Shown here in pieces: positions 9,483 through 22,500 of a stretch of DNA of 64,000 nt (positions are counted from its first letter, which is position 1; every line of letters begins with the position of its first letter). The notes beneath the pieces are model-generated. The model saw only the letters and a list, made by a program, of their open reading frames with translations. It did not search any database and was not told the DNA's origin. A program made the translations under genes and the position numbers. The DNA is taken from NCBI RefSeq assembly GCF_009870125.1, contig NC_046680.1, positions 17,441,501 to 17,505,500 of the forward strand, in the 5' to 3' direction. This DNA comes from Drosophila pseudoobscura. Lineage: Eukaryota > Arthropoda > Insecta > Diptera > Drosophilidae.

Positions 9483-12400
9483 GTAAGTTTCCGAGTTTTA
9501 TTCTGACGTAGGTGGCTTTCCTCCAGTGAGGCTCAGCTGACAAGTCTCTCTTCCTCCATACCTCTCTTAGATTATTTCACCTCTGCGCCGGCTGTGACTT
9601 CTCTTTTTATAGTTTTTCCGAATGTCACGCCACCTTATCAATGACGTGTGCACTTTGTCTAATGAGACTCTTTAAGGAATCGACTATATTTGTCACTCTG
9701 ACGCTGACCCAATTTATCCTGCACATATACTTATTTACATATATTTGTACCAGTGCAACTGCACTTTGCCTTATGCAATTGGTTGCCAATGGCAGCGGAG
9801 TGTTTAGGTATTGTTTTCTTGATTTGTGTATTGATTTGTTTGTGCAATGAAAAAACAGTTTTGGTTTGATGCGGCGACTTGGTTCCACTCCCCTTGCTTT
9901 CACAACCTGTTAATTGGACGCCCCTCCCGCAGGTAATCGACATTTCAATAAGAATTAGACGGCAATGCTCATTTCATTCTTGGGACCTACGCACATGCAT
10001 ATACCGCGCTCTCTTTGTAAACCCTCTCTCTCTTTGGATATTGCTCTTTTAGTGGATTTCCCCTACTTTTTTCCACGTGTAAAGTTCTTGTAATTTATTT
10101 TGCGCAGACGCTCTCCCTATCGTTGTTTCTCTCCCTCCCAGTGTCCCTCTCTCTGTCCCACTGTCTCGCCTTGATATACCAACTGAAAATCATGCGAGTT
10201 TTGCTTTGATGGGTGGCAGGAGAATGCCGTGGCACAAGGCAGGGGCGCTTCCAGTTCGGGGTCATCTGTGGCTGGCTCTATGTATGTGTGTGTTTCTGTG
10301 CGTGTGTGTGCTGGTGTGACGTCTGTCATCTGTTTGTGATTCCTTGGGACCAGCTGAGCGGCTGGATGGGTGTCGTGGCCGTGGGCTGTGGGCCTGCGTG
10401 GGTGTGTTGCATTCGGAACGGAATTGGGGGGGTTGGGGGGTCGGTAGGTTGGCCCGTCTTGTTTCTAGGGCGCGGCTTCGCAATGGCCGGAAGCAGGTCG
10501 TACTGTAAGCAGTTTAGAATCGGAATATCGCTCATATCGCTGCCGTTAGTCCAGAGAAACGGCACGTCGCGCGTCGTGTTGCAGGTGGAATGCATTTTAA
10601 AAGTTCAGCCGGAATAGATAAACGCGAGAGATAACGGGATTGCAAGCGGTAAGTGCTATAAGTTGCAAATGTGAGATGGCGCGATTCCAGGTGGAAGTCG
10701 GAATTGTGTGTCAAAGAAGCTTCCTTGCAGATAGATGTTTAGATCCTATGACGGCTAAAGAATTTAGTAGTAATATGATCACAAAGGAGAAATAACTAAC
10801 GCTATTGATTTACTGTTGTCATTCTCAGATAAGAGGGAACTACTGTGATAGCCTCATAGTATTATAAGAAATATATTTATGCACATATCTTCAGTCTCAG
10901 GCATTTCCGCTGCTATTAGTCATCAATTTCAAAGATAAAGATATTGTTGTAATTTATGTTTATTTAATAAGTTTAATTAAAACTAACTTTTCGAAGAAAA
11001 TCTAATAATGTTCTAGCACCTGCATCAGCCCCCCTTCCTCGCCGTTTCCCCGTCGAATTAATTTGCCGGTCTCAGTTTTCATTCATGGCCAAGACACCCA
11101 TCCAACTCAGGGCATTTCTCCAACCCGTGAGGTGGTTTCATGTAAACAATATGCTCTTTGACCTTTCCTCATTTCCCCTGGCCACACATACACCAACAAA
11201 TACCGTTTCTCTCCGCTCTTCCACAGTACAGTTGACGCACACGCATGCACCGGCTCTCTGTCTCTCTTTGACTCTCGCCCTCTCTGAGTCACTTGGTTGC
11301 TCTCTTCGTCGCATATTCTTTTACTTTGTTTTAAGCTTACAGGGTGGGTAGGTAGGGCAGAGGCAGCGGCAGCGGCTGCGGCAGAGGCAGCAACAGCGGC
11401 AGCATTTCCCCTGAAAGTCGTACGATTTTCAGCTGGTATAACGAAATGCCATCGAATGAAAGAAAAACGTGCCAGCAGAGCCCGCCACACCACCACCCTG
11501 CTACCCACCCCCTTTCGCCTTGCCTCGTGACTCTTGTTGGAGGCTTTTCCGTTTGCCCGTTGCAGTTGCAGTTGAGGCTTTTCTCTTTTTCCTCTCTCGC
11601 TGGCGCGCGCCGGGCGCTGTATCGAAAATAGTCACGCGATGTCTGGGGCGTCAGAAGGCAGACCAGACCCTCCGACCCTGCAACACCCTCCGGCTGGATT
11701 TCATATCGTAATGACATTTTGTAATCGGCCTGTTGCCCAACCCCCTTTGGGCTGTTTGCCAGTGCTTCCACAGTTGCGCCGTTACTTGTTTTGTGCAACA
11801 GCATATCACAGCGCCAGCTGCCGCTTTTACTCTCTATTAATCTGTCCCTCTTTGTGGCTTTGGCAGAGGGAATTTTTATTTGTATCACAGCGTTGAGAAA
11901 AAACACGTAGTAAAAAAATAAATAAAAAGCGCAGTCTCTGGAAGTGCATTAAATGCTTCGGCGTGCGAAACTTGACTAGCTTTTGTCGCGGACTTGTTAA
12001 TTCCATTCGTAAATGTTACCCCCTGCATTCCTGTGACTTCGTTTGTGTGTCCTCAGCTCGGTGCATACAATTTTGGATGAGCAGCGTATTATTTGCACTT
12101 GAATTTACTTGAACAGCTCTGACTGAATCGAACAGCGCTTATATTTGTGATTTCGATTTCAGTTTCTATAAAATTGTGTTGGTTCCTGTTTCCATTTCTA
12201 GTTGTCACGCCATTCAATTCTTAACTTGTTGTCATTAAAAAAATTCTATTTTCGGCATGTGGCAGGCTTAGAAAACATGGCATTTTTCACCGTTGGAATG
12301 GACCGCACACAGTCCGACGAGATAAGCGAGTGGCTGCAGTGGCTCATGCGTGGGGCGATTCGACGTCGGGAGATAATTTGGGGGAACAGCTCTTCAGAGC

Positions 12401-15400
12401 ACATTGTTCAGACCCCTGCTCGTCTACGCCTGTGCATCGTACGAGCATTGTTTGTGTTTGTTTTAGTCATGACTTTGGTAGATTTTCTAACCGGTTTTTG
12501 CAGTACCGCTTCGATTAAACCGGGCTCTGGCCTGGCTTTGGCTGCCTCTAACGATCATTGCCAAAGCTGATTCGATTCCATTTTATACGAGTGCATACAT
12601 ATTTGTGTTTGTGCTTCTTCTGGAAAATTTCTCTGGAACACGTGCTTCGCTTCGGTGTGTGATGGGTGATAGTCACTCTAAAGATAAGTACTGCGTCGCG
12701 ACGCAAGCGCTTGTCTAGGTCATTAATTTTATGCTGCTACGTTGTTGCCTTACTTTTACACACACACACACACCGCAACCTGCATACTTGTACGCGCACG
12801 TACATACGAACAGAAAAACATTCAGCCAGCGGCAAAGAAATGAGCGAGTGCAAAAGAGAGCGGAATTACTTGCAAGGTGTATTAATATCAGATGAGGCAT
12901 GCTCATGAGCGAAAGGAGAGGAATATTCAAATTCCCCACCTCTCCAAATATCCCATTCTTTCGCTCTGCCTCTGTCCTCTGCATTTGGCGATAATCAAAT
13001 TTATTTTAAATTTGCCCCCCAACAGATAGACCCACACACACCCACTCACAGAGAGAGAGACAACCACTCTCTCTCTCTCTCTCCCCCACATAAATGGACA
13101 GACTCTCTCTGGGAGGTTTGATCTTTCTCGCTTGTTTGTTTTGCATGTTTGTTGCTCTTGCTCTTTTCTTCTCATTTCCATTGAATGAAATATTCAACGC
13201 GCCGTGCAAAAGCTCGCAAGTTCTCGTCGCCGTTGTTTTCTTTATTTCAATCTCGTTTGAGTAATTCTCATTGTATTTTATGTGTGTGCTGTTGCTGTTG
13301 CTGCAAGTGGAAAAAAGTATTTTTATTTTGGACTTTGGCACAGTCATACGATCATTTCGTTACCCCATCATTTGCCAGAGAGAACTTTGCCAAAAGAGAA
13401 CACACCGAAGAGAGAGAGAGAGTGAGAGAAAAAGAAACACTGATGCAGCGGCGAAATGCGCTTGCTCGACACGTGCATACACAGTAATCCAAATGTTGCA
13501 TATCAATTTAATTTTTGCACATAATGCAAATTATAGACCGAGAGGAGACGAAATCAGAGCAGAGCGGCGTCGGCTTGTTGGGCTGTGTTCAAGGCTGCCA
13601 GCTGATGAATAATTTCCCGTTACAACTGCTTCGAAGGCACCTTGGCCAAAGTTCAAGTAACTGTAAACGAGGAAAGACGAAAGAGAGAGAGAGAGAGAGA
13701 CAGCGAGACGAGCACTGTTCCCCCATATGCAATTCTAAATATTTACGCAAGTGATTTTTTTATTGACTCGTAAAAAAGTTTTCACAGTTTCAACAGCTGT
13801 TCGGATGAAGGTTCCCTGCTCCAAGTAGTAGTCCCAGGAACAACCGATTCATCATTGAGAGAGTGAGAGGGAGAGCTTTAAATACCGTATTCCTCCCCTC
13901 CCTATTACTACTTATAGTCCCTGCGCAAATAGATTTGCGGAATTTACTTCAAAAGTATCAGGTAGAACAGAATGAAATGCAATCAAAGTAAGTAGACACG
14001 TTAGCGTCTACTTGGTGCAACATGACGTGGTCTTGCTGTGTTCATAATTGTTTCAGCATTTGGCATGAGTAACACAACGCCTGACCGTACAATTAACTCG
14101 TATATAGAAACGACGATAAACACTCGCATTTTGACATGGTTTCTGCGATTTCGTAATGTCCGACACAAAACTTGAATTTTGAACCGTAGCAGCAGAAGCG
14201 ATCTTGGACTTTGAAAGCTCGCGTTGTATATTTCGTTTTGCCTTTTTTTATTTTCCTGCAGTTAAGTTCTTCGGAAATTGGGCGGAAAACAAACTTGTTC
14301 GAGTATTAAGCACTGCGGTCAGCAAATATGATGCAAATGTATGCAAACGCCACCGCCACCGCCACCGAACAGAAGCGTAGAAAAAACTGCATTTTCAAGT
14401 TCGAGGATTTGTTGTATTTATCTTTTTGTGGGCTTTCCACATCAACTCAAGCACAACGCTTTCCGCCTGAATGATTTCAGAAAACTGCAATTTGTTGTGC
14501 AATGTATGCAAAAAGTGCAGCTAAAAGCTGTAATTAATAAGTTTCACCCTCACATTAAACACTGCTTCGTACGAGCAATGGACAAGCAGTTCGATGGGAA
14601 CTCGAATACGAGTATAACGGCATAAAGTGGCTCGTTCGGAAACCGACAAATAAACGCTGTTATTTCTGTAATCGGTATTTCAAGTTCAAGTACATAACCA
14701 ATTATGATAAGAATGGATCCCATTCGCTTGGTTTTTTTTTTGTTCGACTATTATCTTTCACTAGAAATTATTCTGTTCTTTTTTATAATGAATAATAATA
14801 ATGTTCATCGGGTCTTGAAATAAAATAGCCCTACCTAAATGCTCCACCTTGAATTCTTAATTTATTCTTTCAAATTATGTCTTAATTATAACTTGGTTGT
14901 TGTGTTAAGCGTTCGTTGCTTGACCTGTGGCCGGACTCCGGACTTAAGGTCTCACTTTGTGACATTACGCACACGCCGCGTGTGTGGTTACTTAACCCTG
15001 AATGGCCGTGATTCGGATCTGATTGAATCAGTCAGCGCTCTGCCCTGTCCATTTTATCACTTATCCAGCATCATAGTGCGGATTACAGTAATCATCGCTT
15101 AATGTGCACAATTTCCCCATTGTCTTAATCCGCAGTAATCCGTACACATGTACGAGTACCCAGACCTCTCTCATCGGTTTAACCTTTGTTCTCAACACGC
15201 GATTCGGCTTCGTGTCGGCTTCCAACCTGCGCTTTCTCCCTCTCTCTCTCTCTCTCTCTCTCGATCTCTGGTTTTGTTGCAACTTTGACCAGGGGCGCCA
15301 TTCGCGATCCACGATCTACGATCTATAGACACACGGACGTACGTTGATTGGTGCACGGTGGGAACGCGCTCAAAGTTTAGTCTCCGGCCACAGACACAGG

Positions 15401-16135
15401 CGGGATTAATTAATGTCAAACAGAATAGTTTTGCATTTTCATTCGATTTTCATGCATTGCCAATCGACAAAAGCTTGAGAGCCTCGTCAACTCTGCACTG
15501 TGGTGTTTACCCTTTACCCCAAGATAACGAATCTTTCCTTTCTTCTTTCACTGGCAAATATTTAAATGCCAAATACTGCTGGTTTATATTTAACTTTATG
15601 CTTTTTGGCAGTTATCTCTTTCTTGGCAAACAAAACACGTATTGGGACCGCGTTTCGCTTCGAGTTTGGCTTAAACGTGAAGGGGAGAGGTGGGTGGGTT
15701 CAACGGACTCCACACGATGCGTAAACATTGCCGTCGTCATTTGTTACCCCCCAGTTGAAATAAACTGAACTGAAATTTTATATTTATGCACTGGATCACT
15801 TTTCTGTCCCCTGTTCCCTTATCAAATGGTGGCATAACCAGCGATCATTGTTCTTTTTTAGGGGGGTTTTGGGGCGGATTATTAATTTCGTTTATCAGGA
15901 ACGGCAGATTCTAAAGAACCTGTTCGCTATATCAAACTCCAGAACAGAACGGATGAACGGACTTTGGTCTGTGCTTCGGTCTTGGCCAGAAAAACATCGA
16001 AAAAACTTTCGTTTATTTTGTTGGTTAATTAATTGGCAAAGCGCTTTTCTGTGATTCGATCGAAGGTGCCCCGACCTATGTCAATGTTTTCTCTACCACT
16101 AGGGAGAGCAACAGAAAGAGAGTCGACCAGAGAGG

Positions 16136-16224
<89 letters not shown>

Positions 16225-16979
16225 TGTTTGTGTCTGAGAGAATTCGATTATGCAATCTCTTACCTCTTTTAAAATTGTCTGTCTAAATTTAATTTTTGCT
16301 CTAGATATACCATGTGCCTATCTATTCATACATATACTTTCTATAATTTGTTTCTTTATTTTCTTATCATCAGCCTTCGAGGGTTTCTTTTTTTGTTTTT
16401 TGTTTTGGCAACTATCCAAAAATGAAAACAAGTCAAAACGTAATATAAACTTGTTTTTGTTTCCTTTGGAGCTGCTTGCTTTCGATTTCTGATTTGATTA
16501 GAATATTTATGATGGTTGAAACTAATTGAAAGACTACTTGGGATGGATATGATTTTGCAACTATTTATAGAAGTTTATGCTTAAGCATAAACAAAGGAAA
16601 TATATATTTATACTTAAAAATTTTTATTATATATTAAAAAATGTGGTACTTGAAAGAACAACATGTTCGCTGATTCAAGGAAATACATATGTACATATAT
16701 GTATACCTATTTTGTACTTCCTTTTTTTTTTGTTTTTTTTGTAATGTATAACATAAATATTAGATACCCATATTTCAACGTAAGTTAAAGCTTTTTATGT
16801 ATTATTTTGGTTAATATCTGCAGAATCCCCTGTGTTCGCCCCTCCTGTTTGTCCATGGTTGAGGTTGATTTTAAGTTTTTTTTTTTTTTTTGCTTATTTT
16901 CTGTATTCCATAATCTGTTCTGTTGATTCATTGTCATTAAATTCATAAATGCATATTCCTGTGCTCTTTCCGCTTACAG
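9483..16979 (+). other. Acsl: Acsl intron 1 (7.5 kb), no further gene seen
   Basis: A large first intron between donor 9483 and acceptor 16978-16979. It is rich in low-complexity DNA: GA or CT tracts near 13055-13085, 13680-13700, 15238-15262 and 16134-16222, and CA runs near 12755. No ORF shows coding bias, conserved motifs or a plausible gene structure. The GA tracts are candidate GAGA-factor/CLAMP binding sites. The first 199 bp are inside the tandem duplication. Confidence 0.6.
16134..16222. repeat. (AG)n microsatellite
   Basis: An almost uninterrupted AG dinucleotide run of about 85 bp within Acsl intron 1, flanked by imperfect GAGA and followed by TGTGTTTGTGT. The length will vary between individuals and is prone to assembly error. 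Confidence 0.95.
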
Positions 16980-17340
16980 GGAAATACCTCATCAACAACA
17001 ACAAAAAACAACAGCAACAACAACAACAACCGTCACATCACGCGAAGGAAACGTGACGTCATTTCTCTGTTGTTCCATCCATTCGTCGTGTGCCGTTATA
17101 CACAGAAGACAGGCTTTGCCATCAACATAAAAGCAACAACCAGAGAGAGAGAGCGAAAAAGTCACCCTTTGTGTGTGTGTGTGTGAGTGTGTGTGGTGTA
17201 ACTTTGTGTGTTCGCACTCTTCGCCCAATAACCCCGCCCACCTGCAGTTCTGGGCAGCCCCACCACTAATCCCGAAGATCGGACAAACAGAAAAACCAAG
17301 AGAAAGCACACGACGAGATGTTCATCGAAGATGATGCGCA
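16980..17340 (+). other. Acsl: Acsl exon 2: leader plus eight-residue alternative N terminus
   Basis: The acceptor CTTACAG ends at 16979 and the donor GCGCA|GTAAGT lies at 17340/17341. ATG at 17318 gives seven codons plus two bases. The first base of the exon at 19845 completes Gln, and the frame continues into the ATG at 19846. The exon therefore either adds MFIEDDAQ to the protein or is pure leader if translation begins at 19846. Confidence 0.7.
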
Positions 17341-19491
17341 GTAAGTAGTACCAATGCCCGATACCGTTTACCTGTTTACCTTCATGCTTGCCTTTCTCGT
17401 TCTCCATAAGAATACGGCTATCTGTAGTACATCTAATTGTTAGTTACCCTAGCACTAGTGGGGAATGCTCTTGGTGGTGGTGTATGCTTGGTGTTGGGTG
17501 GGTGTATCCGTTCCTTTATGGGAAATTTCTACAGCGAATAAACCTCATTCGACGAGGAGGGCTATAAAACGGTCAAATAAGTCAAGATTAGGATCCACAT
17601 CATAAATTATTTGTAAGAATAAAAACCTTTGCGTATAAAAATGTCATCTTGGATTTAGTTTGGAATCTGGAAGACCTGCATTTGATATTTCCTAGAGACT
17701 ATATATACTTTGTAATATCGAAACTGCTTTCTTTTGTGGAGTGCAAGCATTTTGGTTACAACATCTATTCGAATAATTCTAATTTTCGCATTCACATTTA
17801 TCATTTGAAGCAATTAGCCGTGACTATCACTTAAATCAGCCATTCCATGACACCAATCAAGCTCCAAATAAGAATAATGACACTCGGTGACCCCTGGGAG
17901 TGCACCGTGTTTGAGAAATTGACGTCATCCCCGCGTTGCGCAAGCCGCCAAGTTCAAGGACACGGCTCTCCCAATCGACGATTTCAGCTTATCAGGCCAC
18001 TCGCCTACGATCGCGTTATCAATTGTTCAACGGTATTTTGCATTATTGCCATGGATCCGCTGCTTATATAGCTATAGTATATGAGTAGGAACAATCTAGC
18101 CGAGTGTTGCCACGCAGGGGCTGGTTTATCGTTTGGTTTACTTAATCAAAATTATTTAAACTTTTTGATTAATAAAGTTAGTTCATTGTGCCTATCAATG
18201 AATGACAATACAACAAATCCAGGAATTGAATATCGTTAAGAAAATACGAAAAGCGTTACCTTTAACTAAAATATTCGACTTATAGAGACTTTAAATTACA
18301 TAATAATAGATTGTTTTAATAATAATACATATAGTATTTATTTATTTTAAATCATATACTACTTACAAGTTACATAGGCCTAAAAATCATATATTGATGA
18401 CTGAAGCTTCCATTTTTGTTGTTGTTATTTTCAACAAAAAGAGATTCCAGTTTATAGTGATCATCACTTGCAGAGTCGCTCTTTTAAAAATATTCACCTT
18501 GAGGTGATGTGATGTAGAAACCTCATTGTCGAGCTCAGTAGTACTTTTAGCTACGTCTAGTAATCAGATGTTCGAGTTAGGGAAGTTAACTGTACTTGGT
18601 GCCTGGCGAAATCTCGAAATACCCGGAAAATATCTGGTTTACTTGGAGCAGAGGATTACAGAGTACACAAATTTGACGCGTCACGCACACGACATGTATT
18701 TCGTTTTTGGATTCTCGTTTGCTCTGTTCGCCTAAGCCTCTGGCTGGGGTGTCAGTTGTCGAAATAGAAGCCCTTGGTAGCAAATACGTGGCCAGAATCT
18801 CTGGTCTTGCCAACGAAGGTCAGATATAGGTATGGAGATAGCAGGAGACCAGTCCCCGTCGTGGGGGAAAGAAACTCATCCGGAAATTGCATTAATTTGT
18901 AGGCAAATTTTCGCTGTTTTTGGTGGCAGATAAGTCCAAAATTAATCAAATTGATAAGTGTATTTCAAATTTAAACTATCACTGAGTGATAGCTGAAAGT
19001 TGGTTCATATAATTAATAATATCGATAAAAACCAATAAGTTAATCAATTCTTCCCGGGAGTTTTCTTGTACACGGAATATAGCGGGCTGTAAAGATCACA
19101 GTTTCAATCACGCGCGGCGTATACTAGGCGTATAAAAGGGGTTTTTGAGTGAAACGCACTTGATTCTTGAGATATATCCATAAGGCCGTTGGCAACCATA
19201 CCATTGTGGTTGGGGGGAGCTCGACGCGCCAATGGCGGATAAGAAACCGTGCCGTGGATAACCGGGAGTCCGTAGACGCAACCGGTAGACCTGCAGCACG
19301 TGGAGGCACCACATGCCGCCACCCCGTTACAAGAAGAGCGCCCCTTGGGGCGAGACGGTCTTCGGGGCCTTTTGGTTTCGCAATCTCCGGCTGATAAAAA
19401 GCCGAACCCCTCAATCCCCAATCCCAGCGCTCTCCAAATGTTATCGCCTTTCCGAAAAGCGTTTTCTGAGCACGCCGTCGAGCTGAGAGAG

Positions 19492-19531
<40 letters not shown>

Positions 19532-22500
19532 GAGCGATCACGTAAGCGAGCGAGTGAGCGGCATGAGAGTGCGGACGAGCGAACGAGCAAAAGCGAACCC
19601 CTTTTCCGATTTTCCAACTTTCGGACTCAAGATTTGCCAACTGTGGTAGCAGGTGATATCAGTTTGTTTTCGGCTGGCGACGGCGGTGCTACAGCGAGTG
19701 AGTGGGTGGGCACTGGAGAAGGGACGGGAAGGCAAGGGTTGTGTTGGGTTCTCCTTCTAAAGTTCTTGGCTCTAGAATACAATTTGCATACCAATTACGA
19801 TTGAGCTGTATCTGATTTGTGTGTGTTTTCAATTACTCTTCCAGAATGGACAGCTTCTGGGTGCAGAGCGCAATTGGGGCGATCAAGGCGATCGCGTTCG
19901 TGTACGACATCATAACCCTGCCGGTCTACTTGGTCCTGCAGAAGCCATGGCAGCGACGACAGGACTCGCGCCGAGTCAAGGTGAGTACGACACACGACCA
20001 TGCCATGTCACTCCACTCCATTCCCTTCCCAGAAAGCGTATTTAATCAGCCAATCAGCGCTGTAACTAACTAGTATCTCTAGAATCGCTTTGGAATACGT
20101 TCGACTTTGCCCCTGGCCGCCGCTCCAAAGTACACCAGACAGACACTAAGAGCGCCCTGGCTTAGTTCTGATCGGACCATGTACTTGTCTACATAGTTTT
20201 TCTGAAAAAACTGCACGCTTGCTATCAGTTTTGAATTCCATTTTACTTCACGTCACGTCACGCAATCCCTTGTGCACCTTGAGGCACTAACTATCTCTCT
20301 AAAGCCTCTGTCTCTGCCTCTAAATCTAAATCTATTTCTATTTCTATTTCTGGTATCTCTCTCTCTCTCTCTATCTGTCTCTCCATTTCCTCGTAATCTA
20401 CTATCTACCTATGTATTGGACTGGCGCGATGACTTTTGATTTATTGACCCGGCACGGCTATACATTATCTCTTGTTCGTTGTTGTAGTTTTGCTTTTATC
20501 AAAGATTCATTCGATTTTTTATGCGACAATTAAGCGTTGAGGTTTGTTTCCTTCTTTGGTTGCGAACATCAAAATCATGGCAGTTTCTGTTAATTGCACC
20601 TGTTGTTGCGCCATATGCGATTGCAGGCGGTGTCCTCCTCCGCCTCCTCCTCCTGATAAGGCCTACAATGCAGATTAAAAAACCTTCGAATTTGATAAGC
20701 GAGAGAGAACACAGCAGGTAGGAAAGTGGAGAGTATGCATTAGAGAATTAATTGTAGACACTATCTAAATATAAAACATAAATTATCAACGGCGTAAGAG
20801 CCTAAGACATGTTTCTGATGGACTACTTCCTAGGGTATTCCCATATGGTTTCCCTAACTACTGCTGAAGAGCACTTTTGGCTGTCTTAGAGCCGGCCCGA
20901 TAAGGTTTATGTGCGCTAAGGGGCCATAATAGTCTGTGCCGTAAATAGGGTGTACAAAAAGCTGAAAGGTAATATACAGTTCCCGAATGGGTACACAACG
21001 AACGAGTAAATCTATACGGACAGCCCGCTAGGCTGCTTGTTCTCAACGCATTTACACATACCATGCATATATTGTATCACTCCTTGTATCCTTCCTTCCC
21101 TCCTACAGGCCAAGCCCATTAACCAGAAACAGAAAATGTTGGTCGATGAGTCCAAGTACGCGCCGGATGACATTGAGGTTTAATTTTTGCCAATTTCGAT
21201 TTTATAATTATCTATGAATTCTAATATTTGTTGTGGAACAAAACACACGCACACACACACATACACTGGCACACACACACACACACAAACATCAGACACA
21301 CACACATACACAAAAAGAAAGCACAATAAATGTTCCCAGGAATTGGTGTTTCATGCAAAGAGTTGGTCCCCCTCCCACACCTTTTGGGCGGCTCTTTGGT
21401 GTTGGTCCCAGAAACATGTTTTCCCCGTGTTATGGCCCCATTCCAAATAACCCACAACCCCCTTCAAGCTCACATGTCTGTACTCTCCCTCCGCTGATCG
21501 CCCACACCCTGCCCCCAGTCGATCCTTGACACGACATTCCAGTAATCAATACACTGCTTGCCCCTCCTCTTTCAGGCCAAGATCATCAAGAAAGATGAAA
21601 GCGAGCTGACATACCGGACCACGGACCCGCCACGCGATGTGCACGTGAAGATGCTGCAGGAGAACATCGATACGCTGGAGAAGGTCTTCAACTATGTGGC
21701 CAAGACGCACTCGAACAAGCGCTGTCTGGGCACGCGCCAGATCCTCAGCGAGGAGGACGAGGTGCAGCCGAACGGACGTGTCTTCAAGAAATACAACATG
21801 GGCGACTACAAGTGGAGGACCTTCACCGAGGCGGAGCGGCAGGCGGCCAACTTTGGCCGCGGCCTGCGAGAGCTGGGCCAGAAGCCGCGTGAGAACATTG
21901 TCATCTTCGCCGAGACCCGGGCCGAGTGGATGGTGGCCGCCCATGGCTGCTTCAAGCAAGCCATGCCCATTGTCACCGTCTACGCCACCCTGGGAGACGA
22001 TGGCGTGGCCCACTGTGAGTATATGACCCATTTATTTATACCATTTTCGAGTAATAATGTGAGAAAATTAATTGCTTGCCAGGCATCAGCGAAACGGAAG
22101 TCACCACGGTCATCACCTCGCACGACTTGCTGCCCAAGTTCAAGACCCTGCTGGCCCAGTGCCCCAATGTGGACACCATCATCTACATGGAGGACCAGCT
22201 GCACAAAACGGAAACCACTGGCTTCAAGGAGGGCGTCAAGGTCTTGCCGTTCAACCAGGTGGTCAAAATAGGACAGGACAGCAAATTCGGTGCGTTTCTA
22301 GAGAAGGATGAGAGTTGAAATCTATATGGGACAGCTGGTTATCACAATTCAGGACACACCCTTGCTCAGTTCTCGTCTTCAAGATGATGCGGCACTGCCT
22401 TAAGCTTTGGCACCGATGTCGATGTTGAGGCGTTAGCCTCTTCATCATCCAGTGTCTGAGTGGTCCTTACGAGATGGTCCATGCTGGGTGTAGTCAGCTC

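Larger units (their letters stand above)
4276..9681. repeat. Tandem duplication, copy B (complete 5406-bp unit)
   Basis: This is the complete unit. It starts inside an internal ptc exon and ends in Acsl intron 1, just before unique DNA at 9682. It is direct (head-to-tail) with copy A. At the junction the bases GGAATC (4270-4275) can be read both as the end of the Acsl-intron side and as in-frame Gly-Ile codons ahead of the ptc Cys codon, so a 6-bp microhomology is possible. The nearly zero divergence fits either a very recent duplication or a false duplication in the assembly. Confidence 0.93.

Noticed and set aside
10213-10617. 134-codon open frame in Acsl intron 1
   Set aside because: Composition-driven (TG-rich, Gly/Cys/Val/Trp mix). 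No domain and no splice structure.
11337-11906. 189-codon minus-strand frame in Acsl intron 1
   Set aside because: Low-complexity end from GGCAGC repeats; no recognisable domain, no promoter or poly(A) context.
16033-16272. Open frame across the AG microsatellite
   Set aside because: Encodes an Arg-Glu dipeptide repeat only because (AG)n has no stops.
21221-21529. His/Thr-rich frames over CA repeats
   Set aside because: Produced by (CA)n runs in an Acsl intron.
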